In this document: one piece after another, positions 1 through 6,526 of the stretch
How the letters are laid out: each line of letters begins with the position of its first letter
Position numbering within the stretch: the first letter of the stretch is position 1
Virus record (IMG/VR): IMGVR_UViG_3300042879_002600
Coordinates: 1 to 36,893 of that record
DNA length: 36,893 bases
From: a virus
Reading direction: 5' to 3' (one strand)
The notes under the pieces: generated by a model
Database searches by the model: none
The model's input: only the letters and a program-made list of their open reading frames with translations
Told to the model about the DNA's origin: nothing
Program-made: the position numbers and the translations under genes

Positions 1-127
1 GCCGTAGCCGTAGCCGTCGCCGTAGCCGCTGCCGCGGCCGTCGCCGCTGCCGCTGCCGCGGCCGTCGCCGCCGCCGCCGCCGTAGCCGCCGCCGTCGCCG
101 TAGCCGACGCCGTAGCCGTTGCCGTAG
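1..127. repeat. 127-bp terminal direct repeat (left copy)
   Basis: Bases 1-127 are identical to bases 36767-36893. An exact overlap of 127 bases is what a de Bruijn assembler with k=127 leaves at the ends of a circular contig, so I read it as a closure artefact and not as a physical phage terminal repeat. The unique genome is then about 36,766 bp. Closure is supported because the minus-strand reading frame of the Gly-rich ORF continues across the junction to a stop at 36665-36667. The overlap lies in low-complexity sequence, so the true repeat copy number could be larger. Confidence 0.85.
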
Positions 128-201
128 CCGTAGCCGCCGCCGCTGCCGTAGCCGTAGCCGCCGCCGCTGCCGTCGCCGTAGCCGTTGCCGCCGCCGATCA
201 C
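1..201 (-). CDS. Gly/Tyr/Asp-rich repeat protein, N-terminal part (continues at 36766)
   Basis: Read leftward from a GTG at 201-199, the frame is almost purely alternating GGC-NNC codons, so every second residue is glycine. The others are Tyr, Asp, Ser, Asn, Arg, Val or Gly, and nearly every codon ends in C. The frame is open to base 1, and after circular joining continues from 36766 to a TAA at 36667-36665, giving about 100 residues. The GTG overlaps the TGA of the upstream DUF6948-like gene (GTGA), the start arrangement used at five other junctions in this genome. A weak GGGG-type ribosome site lies just upstream. Internal 24-bp and 30-bp tandem duplications show growth by slippage. No known domain is visible. 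It sits between a Sak4-like recombinase and a DUF669 protein. Alternatively it is a frameshifted C-terminal tail of the DUF6948-like protein, or non-coding repeat DNA. Confidence 0.5.
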   Translation of the reverse strand, partial: MIGGGNGYGDGSGGGYGYGSGGGYGYGNGYGVGYGDGGGYGGGGGDGRGSGSGDGRGSGYGDGYGYG

Positions 202-506
202 GGCGACACCCCGAACGACGCGGCGACACTGTCGACGACGTCGAGCACGCGCCGCACGCCACCAAGCGCCGTGATGCCGGGAACGGGCGCCGTCACCGAC
301 GGCGACGACGGGTCAAGGCCGCGCACGGCAAGGTCGCTCACGCTGCCGTCACCCGTTCGTCCGGCAACATAGTAGCGCCGCAAGTGGCGAGCGCCGGTCA
401 GTTTGACGCCAGAAACACCGTCCCACGCCGCTGCACCGCCGTGCATCATTCCGACGTAGACGCCACAATCACCAGCCACGATCACCAGACTTTTAATTGG
501 TTCCAT
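198..506 (-). CDS. DUF6948-like small phage protein
   Basis: This 102-residue protein begins at ATG 506-504, preceded by AAAGGGAAAAG, which decides the start over an upstream ATG in the longer frame. The N-terminal strand SLVIVAGDCGVYVG, the VKLTGARHLRRYY segment and the SVSDLAVRGLDP segment match the layout I know for DUF6948 proteins. These are small, function-unknown proteins common in phage early regions. The C-terminal third (VRRVLDVVDSVAASFG) also fits. It lies between the Sak4-like gene and the Gly-rich repeat ORF, overlapping the latter by GTGA, so the two are probably translationally coupled. As I recall, some family members carry glycine-rich tails, which makes a -1 frameshift fusion to the repeat frame conceivable. 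No slippery heptamer is visible at the junction. Confidence 0.6.
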   Translation of the reverse strand: MEPIKSLVIVAGDCGVYVGMMHGGAAAWDGVSGVKLTGARHLRRYYVAGRTGDGSVSDLAVRGLDPSSPSVTAPVPGITALGGVRRVLDVVDSVAASFGVSP

Positions 507-531
507 ATCTTTTCCCTTTGCTTCGTAGGTT

Positions 532-1221
532 TCAGGCCGAAATCTTCGCCACGACGTGCCCGAGGTCGGCGGGCTCAAGCGCGTCAAGCTTGCCGCTGCG
601 GTCCTTGGCAACGCTCTTGCCGTCAGTAGCGGTCAAGAGATACCGCGCGGCGACCTTGCCGCCCTGCCCGTCGTCCTCGTCGACGACGATCAAGCGAAAA
701 ACCTCGTCGAAGAGATAGGGCAGCGCTTCGCCGAGCTTCGCGCCTGGCATACCGATCCCGTGCGATACGCGGCCCGTCGCCTCGTCTTTTGTCGACGACA
801 GCTTCGCGCTGAAGTACACGCCACACGACAAGTCGCGGAAAGCGCGCATGATCTTGAGCATCTCGTCGGAGAGGGCGCCGTACGCCTGTCGCGGATCCTT
901 CGTCTTCGACTTCTCAGCCGACAAGACGACCTCGCCAATCTCGCTCACGCTATCGAGCACGACCCACGCGTAGCCATGGTCCCCGGCGCGGAGCTCGGCG
1001 TAGACAGCGCGCAATGCCTCGATGCTCGTGACCTCGATGACGTCGGCGTCGATGTCGGCGCCAGCGAGAGAAAGCAGGCCAGCCTCGGCAGAGATGATCA
1101 GGACCTTGCCCGTGAGACTCGCGATCAACGTCGTCTTTCCAACACCTGCGCCGCCGTACACAAGGATCTTGGGCGCGCGGCTTTCGACAGCGTCACGCAG
1201 GCTTTTCTTTGCAATCGTCAT
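532..1221 (-). CDS. Sak4-like RecA-fold ATPase (phage recombinase)
   Basis: This 229-residue protein starts at ATG 1221, with GGAG about 9 bases upstream; the longer open frame to 1266 has no ribosome site. It has a Walker A motif (GGAGVGKTT, residues 23-31) and a Walker B-like strand ending in WVVLDS near residues 96-101. These are typical of the small AAA/RecA-like P-loop ATPases that phages use for single-strand annealing or recombination (Sak4 group). The rest has the usual pattern of a loop with a conserved KLSSTKDE region and C-terminal beta strands. The gene is the third in the leftward unit and lies upstream of the DUF6948-like, Gly-rich and DUF669 genes. A Sak4-type ATPase near a single-strand-binding-like protein is a familiar phage recombination pairing. 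Partnership with the DUF669 protein is inferred. Confidence 0.75.
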   Translation of the reverse strand: MTIAKKSLRDAVESRAPKILVYGGAGVGKTTLIASLTGKVLIISAEAGLLSLAGADIDADVIEVTSIEALRAVYAELRAGDHGYAWVVLDSVSEIGEVVLSAEKSKTKDPRQAYGALSDEMLKIMRAFRDLSCGVYFSAKLSSTKDEATGRVSHGIGMPGAKLGEALPYLFDEVFRLIVVDEDDGQGGKVAARYLLTATDGKSVAKDRSGKLDALEPADLGHVVAKISA

Positions 1222-1235
1222 GGTCTGTGCTCCGT

Positions 1236-1415
1236 TCAGAAGGTAAGGATGTTCAGCGTGTCGCACGCGCTGTCGAGCGTCACGCCGAGGTACGTCTCGC
1301 CGTCGTGCCAGCCGTAGCGCAGGCGACCGTTCGGCATGCGTGAAAGCTTCCGCTCGATCTTGCGGCCGAGGTACTGCTCAATCGCTGCGCGGAGAAAAGT
1401 GTTGTGTCGAAGCAT
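1236..1415 (-). CDS. small protein of unknown function (59 aa)
   Basis: The likely start is ATG 1415 (MLRHNTFLRAAIEQYLGRKI), because GGGAG lies 8 bases upstream. The longer frame to 1439 would start within the preceding ribosome site. The protein is basic, with a predicted helix at residues 5-20 and a C-terminal WHDGETYLGVTLD strand segment. I recognise no family. It is the second gene of the leftward unit. Its 18-bp leader (1415-1432) is identical to that of the preceding gene (1614-1631), suggesting duplication of a translation-initiation module. Confidence 0.55.
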   Translation of the reverse strand: MLRHNTFLRAAIEQYLGRKIERKLSRMPNGRLRYGWHDGETYLGVTLDSACDTLNILTF

Positions 1416-1435
1416 GTCTGTCTCCCTGTGTGTGT

Positions 1436-1612
1436 TCAACCGTCGATCAGATCAACGCGCTCGGCGGTCGCATCGGTGTCGCCGGGTCCGTAGACCCACA
1501 CCGCCTCGCCGCGCTGATCGGCGATGCGCTGCGCGATGCGCTCCACCGCATACTGCTGCACGCCGTCCGTGTTCTTGTCGCCATCGCCGTCAAGAATCAT
1601 GTAGGTCGTCAT
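1436..1612 (-). CDS. small acidic protein of unknown function, first gene of leftward unit
   Basis: This 58-residue ORF starts at ATG 1612, preceded by GGGAGACAGACAC. Its sequence begins MTTYMILDGDGDKNTDGVQQ and continues with an amphipathic helix (YAVERIAQRIADQRG) and a short strand WVYGPGDTDATAERVDL. It is acidic and probably a small alpha/beta fold; I recognise no family. It is the first gene downstream of the leftward promoter at 1661-1689, the usual place for an early regulator or host-takeover protein, but that role is only positional inference. Confidence 0.55.
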   Translation of the reverse strand: MTTYMILDGDGDKNTDGVQQYAVERIAQRIADQRGEAVWVYGPGDTDATAERVDLIDG

Positions 1613-1660
1613 GTGTCTGTCTCCCTGTGTGCCGGCCTGCACTGCGCAACCCGTGGGAGC

Positions 1661-1689
1661 ACTCTACGCGTGATCTGCTGCGATGTCAA
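1661..1689 (-). promoter_or_regulatory. leftward sigma70-type promoter (early minus operon)
   Basis: On the minus strand: TTGACA (1689-1684), a 17-base spacer and TAGAGT (1666-1661). The -35 is perfect, the -10 matches 4 of 6, and the spacing is ideal. It lies about 50 bases upstream of the first leftward start codon (1612). It is the mirror image of the rightward promoter at 1698-1726. Confidence 0.7.
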
Positions 1690-1754
1690 GCATGCTCTTG
1701 ACGAAATCGACAGATCAGGATAGAGTGGCGTCACAACGCGGCAGATCTGCTGCG
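1671..1754. promoter_or_regulatory. operator-like repeats in the divergent promoter
   Basis: The inverted pair TGATCTG (1671-1677) / CAGATCA (1711-1717) places one copy in the spacer of each promoter. The two -35 boxes form the inverted repeat GTCAAG-N6-CTTGAC (1685-1702). GATCTGCTGCG occurs at 1672-1682 and again at 1744-1754, where it forms part of the palindrome GCAGATCTGC (1741-1750). These are plausible binding sites for a dimeric repressor such as the HTH protein at 35711-35953; the link to that protein is inference. Confidence 0.45.
1698..1726 (+). promoter_or_regulatory. rightward sigma70-type promoter (helicase/replication operon)
   Basis: On the plus strand: TTGACG (1698-1703), a 17-base spacer (1704-1720) and TAGAGT (1721-1726). 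Transcription would start near 1733, before the GTG start of the helicase at 1770. This argues against the longer ORF start at 1683. Confidence 0.7.
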
Positions 1755-1769
1755 TGGGAGGCAGATCCG

Positions 1770-3485
1770 GTGAAGCTGAGGGACTACCAACAAGAAGCCG
1801 TGGATGCGGTGATCGCCTACTGGGGCAAGGGTGGCAGCAATCCCCTTGTCGAGGTGCCCACCGGCGGAGGCAAGAGCGCGATCCTTGGCGAGCTGGCGCG
1901 CGTCGTTGTCGAGGAATGCGGCGGGCGTGTTGTGGTTGCCACGCACCGGGCTGAGTTGATCGAACAGGACGCGGCAGCATGTCGGCGGGTGTGGCCGATG
2001 GCTCCCTTGGCGGTGTGGTCGGCGTCGCTGCACAAGCGGGGCGTTGCGCCGATCACCGTCTGCGGCGTGCAGACGGTGGCGAAAAAAGCGCGAGACCTTG
2101 GCGTCGTCGATGTGTTGATCGTCGACGAGGCGCACCTGATCCCGCCCGAGGGCGCAGGGCAGTACCAGACGCTCGTGCGGGGCCTGCGCGAGGTGAACCC
2201 GGCGCTGCGGATCGTGGGCTTGACTGCAACGCCGTACCGGCTGGGGCAGGGCTACTTGACGCAAGGTGACGGCGCGTTGTTCTCGTCGATCGTGTACCGG
2301 GTGGAGATCCCCCGTCTCGTCGCGGCGGGGCATCTGGCGCCGCTCGTGACTGGCGCGGTGGGTGCGCAGATCGACACGTCGCAGCTCGCGATTAGGGCTG
2401 GCGAGTTTGCCGCACGCGACCTTGAGCTCGCGGCCGACATCTCCGAAGTCACCGAGCGCGTGGCCGACGATGTTGCGGCTGCGCTCGCGGCGGGGCGCAC
2501 GTCGGCATTGCTGTTCGGGTGCTCGGTGGCGCATGCGCAGCACTTGGCCGAAGCCCTCGGCGCTCGCGGCGTCGAATGCGCGGTGATCACCGGCGAGACG
2601 GACCAGATGATCAGGCAAGCGATCATCGGGCGGTTCCGTCGACGTGAGCTTGCAGCGCTGGCATCGTGCGACGTTTTGACCACAGGGTTCGACGCCCCCG
2701 TCGTCGACGTGCTCGCGGTGGTGCGCGCCACCGCTTCGCCCTCGCTGTACGTGCAGATCGTGGGGCGCGGCATGCGCCCTGCCGACGGCAAGCGGGACTG
2801 CCTTGTCCTTGACTACGGCGGCAACATCGCGAGGCATGGCCCCGTCGACGAAGTCAAGATCAAGCCAAAGAGCAAAGGCGACGGCGAGGCGCCAACGAAA
2901 ACGTGCGCCAACTGTGCGGCCGAGCAGCCGGCCGGGGCGCGGGTGTGCTCGGAGTGTGACGCCGAATTTCCGCCACCGGAAAAGAAAGCAAACGCGCAGG
3001 CGTCGGCCCTGCCAGTGTTGTCGACTGGCGCGCTCGGTGGCGGTGGCGCAGCCTCGAAGGCGCACGCGGTGGGGGACGTGCAATTTCACGAGCACCGCAA
3101 GAAGTCGGGCGATGGCCCGCCGACGTTGCGCGTGGACTACTACGGCGCCGACGACGGCAAGAGCACGCGCGTCCCGACGAAGATCGCCAGCGAATGGGTG
3201 TGCGTGCAGCACGAGGGGTTTGCGCACAGCAAGGCTGTGAAATGGTGGGCGCTGCACGTCGGCACGCGCATGCCGTCGACCGCGGCCGAAGCCGTCGAGC
3301 GCTTGCGAGCGGGCGAGATGCCCCGCGTGCTCGAGATCAAGACGCGCCCCGATGGCGAGTACACACGCGTCGTGCGCCTGCGGCAAGAGGCGGGGCGGCA
3401 GCCTGGGGACGATGGCGACGACGAGGCGCAGGCGCCCGCGGCGGCGCCCGCGGATGTGTGGGGTGACGAGGAATTGCCCTTCTAA
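1770..3485 (+). CDS. DEAH-box superfamily 2 DNA helicase with C-terminal zinc finger
   Basis: This 571-residue helicase is predicted to start at GTG 1770 (MKLRDYQQEAVDAV): GGGAGG lies 8 bases upstream, homologous phage helicases typically begin this way, and upstream starts would lie inside the promoter. Motifs in order: Q-motif-like LRDYQ (3-7), Walker A PTGGGKS (30-36), motif II DEAH (119-122), motif III TATP (152-155), DVLTTGFDAP (301-310) and motif VI QIVGRGMRP (329-337). A four-cysteine zinc finger follows (Cys 379, 382, 393, 396). The remaining C-terminal region, about residues 400-571, has an Ala/Gly/Pro linker and a beta-rich domain seen in related phage helicases. It likely unwinds DNA during phage replication or recombination. 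It is the first gene of the rightward unit, directly before the primase. Confidence 0.9.
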   Translation: MKLRDYQQEAVDAVIAYWGKGGSNPLVEVPTGGGKSAILGELARVVVEECGGRVVVATHRAELIEQDAAACRRVWPMAPLAVWSASLHKRGVAPITVCGVQTVAKKARDLGVVDVLIVDEAHLIPPEGAGQYQTLVRGLREVNPALRIVGLTATPYRLGQGYLTQGDGALFSSIVYRVEIPRLVAAGHLAPLVTGAVGAQIDTSQLAIRAGEFAARDLELAADISEVTERVADDVAAALAAGRTSALLFGCSVAHAQHLAEALGARGVECAVITGETDQMIRQAIIGRFRRRELAALASCDVLTTGFDAPVVDVLAVVRATASPSLYVQIVGRGMRPADGKRDCLVLDYGGNIARHGPVDEVKIKPKSKGDGEAPTKTCANCAAEQPAGARVCSECDAEFPPPEKKANAQASALPVLSTGALGGGGAASKAHAVGDVQFHEHRKKSGDGPPTLRVDYYGADDGKSTRVPTKIASEWVCVQHEGFAHSKAVKWWALHVGTRMPSTAAEAVERLRAGEMPRVLEIKTRPDGEYTRVVRLRQEAGRQPGDDGDDEAQAPAAAPADVWGDEELPF

Positions 3486-3491
3486 AAGCAA

Positions 3492-3513
3492 CGCCCCGGC
3501 GCGAACCGGGGCG
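3492..3513 (+). other. strong hairpin between helicase and primase genes
   Basis: CGCCCCGG (3492-3499) and CCGGGGCG (3506-3513) form a perfect 8-bp GC stem with a 6-base loop just after the helicase stop. No U-tract follows, so it may attenuate or protect the transcript, and I do not call it a clear terminator. The rest of the gap to 3604 holds two GTCGAC sites and the GGGAG ribosome site of the next gene. Confidence 0.4.
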
Positions 3514-3604
3514 ACACGCAAGCGGGGAGCAGCTCGCCTGCGTGGAATTCAGACACTAGCGTCGACAGCGTCGACGTGCAAGACAAGAAATGGGAGCAAA
3601 CAAA

Positions 3605-5917
3605 ATGACATCGATTGATCTGGCCCTGTCCCTCGCTCGTCGAGGGTGGCCCGTGTTTCCCGTTGGCAAGAACAAGCGACCGATCATCGGCGAGTGGACG
3701 GTACGCGCCACGCGCGACGAGGCGAAGGTGCGCGAGATGTTCGTGCCCTATCCCGCCTGCGCGGCTGGCGTGCTTTGCGGCCTTCCGTCGCGCCTCTTCG
3801 TCGTCGACGTCGACAACGCAGACGCGGCGCACCCGATCCACGAGCGGCTGGATCCAACGTTGGTGATCGGCACGCCACGTGGCGGCTATCACTACTACTA
3901 CGCAATCCCCGACCAAATCGACGACGCCGAAGCCGAAGAGGTGCTGCGAAACACGCAAAAGGCCGAGGCATGCCTGGGCTACCCGGACGTCGACACGAGG
4001 GGATGCGGTGGGTACGTCGTCGGGCCGGGAAGCGCGACGAACGGTGGGCGATACGAGATTCTCGTCGACGTCGATCCAGCACCGATCCCCGCGTGGGTCG
4101 TCGACGCGATGCGCTCCTACAAGCGCCGCAAGGCTGCGGCCGTGTCGGCGCCGCAGCTGAGGACGCCGACCGTGCTCGTTGACGCTGGCGCGGCCTACGA
4201 GCGCGCGCGGCGGTACGTCGAGCGCATGCCGCCGGCGATCGCAGGCAGCGGTGGCCACGTGGCAACGATGAAGGTCGCGCGCGCATGCGCGACGGGCTTT
4301 GGACTTGACGAAGGCGACGTGCTGGCGCTCTTGCGAGAGTACAACGCGCGGTGTTCGCCCCCGTGGTCGGAGCGGGAACTTCAGCACAAAGCACGCGAGG
4401 CGACCCGCAAGCCCGATCCGAAGGGGCATGCGCCGGGGCACCTGCTCGATCGCGCGTCAACCGACGTGATGCCCGGGGTGGTGTTCACCGGCGAGGAAGC
4501 GCTGGCCGTGCGTGCGGCCGAGGCCGTCGACATCGTCGAGGGCGAGGTGGTCGACGAAGCGACGGAGCGGCGCCCATTTGTGCGCCTGCCAGAGCCGGAT
4601 GATGCGGCACAATGGGAAATGCTTGACGAAGTCAAGGCGCTCGGTGGGCTTTGTGATTCGTTTGCGTCGTGGGTGCTTGCTGGCGCGGACTATCCGCAAC
4701 CGGGGCTGACGGTGGGCGCAACGATCGCGCTCGGCGCCGCGCTCGGGCAGCGGCGGTGGACGTTCGAGCGCGCCACGTCGTCATCGATCGTGTGCGCGGT
4801 GGCACCAACTGCCAGCGGCAAGGGCCGCCCACAGGGCGCGCTATCGCAAGTGCTGCGTGAACTGTGGCCCACGACGATAGGCGCCAACGACCTATCGTCG
4901 ACGGCGTCGACCATCGGCCGGCTCGAAGAGGCGACCGGCCTTGGCGTCGGGCTGACGCTGGTCCTTGATGAGTACGGCCCGCGCTTGAAGGCGCTCTTTG
5001 ACGCGCGCTCGGGACACCAGCGGGACATGCGCGCGCTGTTGTTGGCGCTCACAACGATCGGGACAGGCAGCTACGTTGCCTCGACGTCGGCCACAAAGGG
5101 CGGCAAGGACCGCGTGATCAGGGCGCCCGGGCTGACCATCCTGGGGTCGTCGACGCCTGCGGCGTTGCACGACGCGGTGGGGCAGATGGCGATCGACGAT
5201 GGCTTTCTTGGCCGTCACCTGTGGGTCGAGGGCTTGGCCACCCTGCCGAAGCGCCAGCGGGCGGCGCCTGGTACGGGGTCGATCCCGCGGGCGGTGGCCG
5301 AGGCGGTCAAGGCGTGCCGGGAGTCGCACGAAGCGTGGCACCGTGGCCACCCTGAGCTGGGGGACGCGGCGAAGGGCGACCGGCTGGCCATGTACGTGCC
5401 CGAAGAGGTCGAGGATGCCGGCGGCGCCGATCTGCTGGCAGCCTATGCCGAACAGTGCGACGAGCGGCGCCGAGTGCCACAAGAGGGCGACGTGCCGCCC
5501 GCGCTGCTGGGTCGATGCGCCGAGCAAGCCACGCGGGTAGCGCTCGCGCTGGCCATCCTTCGGTGCGAGTGGCCCGCGTGGCCCACTGTGACCGAGCAGG
5601 TCGCGCGCGTGGCCATCCGGGTGGTCGAGGCATCGGCTTGGACGATCGCGCGCAGCCTGCGCGACCACAGAGCGCCAGCGTGGGATGACGTGGCGGGACA
5701 GGTCGCGTACGTCGAGGGGGCCATGCGCCGCATCGCGGACGCCGATGGGTGGGTGTCGCGCTCGTCGCTGCTGCTGGCGTGCCGAAAGCTCGACGCAGAC
5801 GCATTGGACCGCACGCTGGTGCGCCTCATCGACGAGGGCGGGGTCAAGGTCGAGAAGCTGAAGAAGGAGGCCAATGCTGGCGCAGGAAGACCGAAGACGC
5901 GCTTGCGCCTCGCGTGA
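3605..5917 (+). CDS. primase-polymerase / helicase-like replication protein
   Basis: This 770-residue protein is assigned to ATG 3605 because GGGAG lies 8 bases upstream; the ATG at 3590 has no such site. Residues 1 to about 180 form a bifunctional primase-polymerase (archaeo-eukaryotic primase) domain: ARRGWPVFPVGKNKRPI near the start, the metal-binding DVD at 68-70, and the PRGGYHYYY strand at 91-99. A PriCT-like helical segment follows (about 210-275, with SPPWSERELQHKAREA). The C-terminal half resembles the DUF3987 helicase-like module, with a Walker A-like APTASGKG near residue 400 and a Walker B-like LVLDEYG near 455. Together this is a self-contained replication initiator/primase. It follows the helicase in the same unit and precedes the candidate origin region. 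Confidence 0.85.
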   Translation: MTSIDLALSLARRGWPVFPVGKNKRPIIGEWTVRATRDEAKVREMFVPYPACAAGVLCGLPSRLFVVDVDNADAAHPIHERLDPTLVIGTPRGGYHYYYAIPDQIDDAEAEEVLRNTQKAEACLGYPDVDTRGCGGYVVGPGSATNGGRYEILVDVDPAPIPAWVVDAMRSYKRRKAAAVSAPQLRTPTVLVDAGAAYERARRYVERMPPAIAGSGGHVATMKVARACATGFGLDEGDVLALLREYNARCSPPWSERELQHKAREATRKPDPKGHAPGHLLDRASTDVMPGVVFTGEEALAVRAAEAVDIVEGEVVDEATERRPFVRLPEPDDAAQWEMLDEVKALGGLCDSFASWVLAGADYPQPGLTVGATIALGAALGQRRWTFERATSSSIVCAVAPTASGKGRPQGALSQVLRELWPTTIGANDLSSTASTIGRLEEATGLGVGLTLVLDEYGPRLKALFDARSGHQRDMRALLLALTTIGTGSYVASTSATKGGKDRVIRAPGLTILGSSTPAALHDAVGQMAIDDGFLGRHLWVEGLATLPKRQRAAPGTGSIPRAVAEAVKACRESHEAWHRGHPELGDAAKGDRLAMYVPEEVEDAGGADLLAAYAEQCDERRRVPQEGDVPPALLGRCAEQATRVALALAILRCEWPAWPTVTEQVARVAIRVVEASAWTIARSLRDHRAPAWDDVAGQVAYVEGAMRRIADADGWVSRSSLLLACRKLDADALDRTLVRLIDEGGVKVEKLKKEANAGAGRPKTRLRLA

Positions 5918-6236
5918 TCCCGCGGTAGGCTACCACGGACAGGTGCAGGCGAGCAATTAATTGTTTGTTTGCACCCCACACACACAGAAGAAATTTCGCG
6001 TGTGGGTGGGTACAAGAAATTAATTAATCGGAATTGTCAATTCCGATAGATCAATGTTTTTTCAACTAACCCACATCGTGTCAGCGCCGCATTGCAACGC
6101 GGCGAGCACAAATGACGTGCACTGGCTGGCAAGGTAATTCTTTGTAGATCGAGGGCTGCAAAGAAATGCAAAGAATCACCAGCGCGCCGGCTGGCGGTCT
6201 TTCAATGGCGAACCGACCGAGCCGGCGTGAGCAATC
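5918..6236. other. AT-rich non-coding region with inverted and direct repeats (candidate origin)
   Basis: In an otherwise GC-rich genome, 5955-6070 is conspicuously AT-rich (AATTAATTG, AAATTAATTAATC, TTTTTT). It contains CCCACAC/GTGTGGG with an 18-base loop (about 5977-6008), a 21-bp dyad at 6027-6047, a GC hairpin at 6085-6104, a 12-bp inverted repeat with one mismatch (6133-6144 / 6169-6180) and direct repeats of TGCAAAGAA at 6157-6165 and 6167-6175. I see no convincing gene. It lies immediately downstream of the primase and upstream of the terminase genes. Easily melted DNA plus iteron-like repeats suggest a replication origin or a packaging site; this is inference. Confidence 0.45.
6027..6047. 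repeat. perfect 10-bp-arm dyad
   Basis: ATCGGAATTG (6027-6036), T, CAATTCCGAT (6038-6047) is a perfect inverted repeat, followed nine bases later by TTTTTT. It could be a protein-binding dyad in an origin or a weak terminator for the primase transcript. The AT-rich stem and the offset T-run make the terminator reading less certain. Confidence 0.5.
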
Positions 6237-6255
6237 GTGAGCAATCGTGAGCAAT
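6226..6255 (+). repeat. three perfect 10-bp tandem repeats (CGTGAGCAAT)
   Basis: CGTGAGCAAT occurs three times head to tail without mismatch (6226-6235, 6236-6245, 6246-6255). Tandem 10-bp units, one helical turn apart, upstream of the terminase small-subunit-like gene are suited to side-by-side protein binding, as for iterons or a terminase recognition site. The small ORF that ends at 6362 would start inside them. Confidence 0.6.
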
Positions 6256-6362
6256 GCCCGGCCGGGCAGATCACGCGCTCGGGGTTTCGGATCGCAAAGT
6301 GGGACGGCGAGTGCCACCGATACCGCGACGGAACGAAAGTCAAGTTCTACCACCACAGGTGA
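6237..6362 (+). CDS. short ORF, unknown (41 aa)
   Basis: A GTG at 6237, within the tandem repeats, opens a 41-codon frame ending at TGA 6360-6362. The C-terminal half reads RIAKWDGECHRYRDGTKVKF, which looks like a genuine beta-hairpin protein segment rather than random translation. A classical terminator follows eight bases after the stop. No clear ribosome site precedes the GTG, so the true start is uncertain and the N-terminal residues encoded by the repeats may be spurious. Function unknown. Confidence 0.4.
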   Translation: MSNREQCPAGQITRSGFRIAKWDGECHRYRDGTKVKFYHHR

Positions 6363-6369
6363 CGACGAC

Positions 6370-6396
6370 GGGCGCCCTACGGGGCGCCTCTTTCGT
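6370..6396 (+). terminator. Rho-independent terminator before the terminase operon
   Basis: GGGCGCCC, TAC, GGGGCGCC (6370-6388) forms a 7-8 bp GC stem with a very short loop, followed by TCTTTCGTT. It would end the replication transcript and insulate the packaging and head genes. I see no strong promoter in 6397-6526. Confidence 0.7.
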
Positions 6397-6526
6397 TGCG
6401 CGCGCGCCTGCGACATGCTACGACGTGCAAAGCAAGCGGCTACACGGTCGGCGATGGGGGCATGGTGCCCCGTCGTCGTTTGTGGTAGCGTTGGACTTGG
6501 TAGCAAGACGTTTCAAGGGACGTGCC

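Noticed and set aside
1-197. CRISPR array or satellite array
   Set aside because: The repeats are 3-6 bp codon-scale units with no conserved repeat/unique spacer alternation, and no cas genes are present.
1683-1769. Longer N-terminus for the helicase
   Set aside because: These codons lie within the rightward promoter and would not be transcribed; GTG 1770 has an ideal ribosome site and a family-typical start.
1731-3521. 596-aa minus-strand open frame opposite the helicase
   Set aside because: It mirrors a helicase with all conserved motifs, is Arg/His-rich, has no ribosome site and is a typical antisense shadow in GC-rich DNA.
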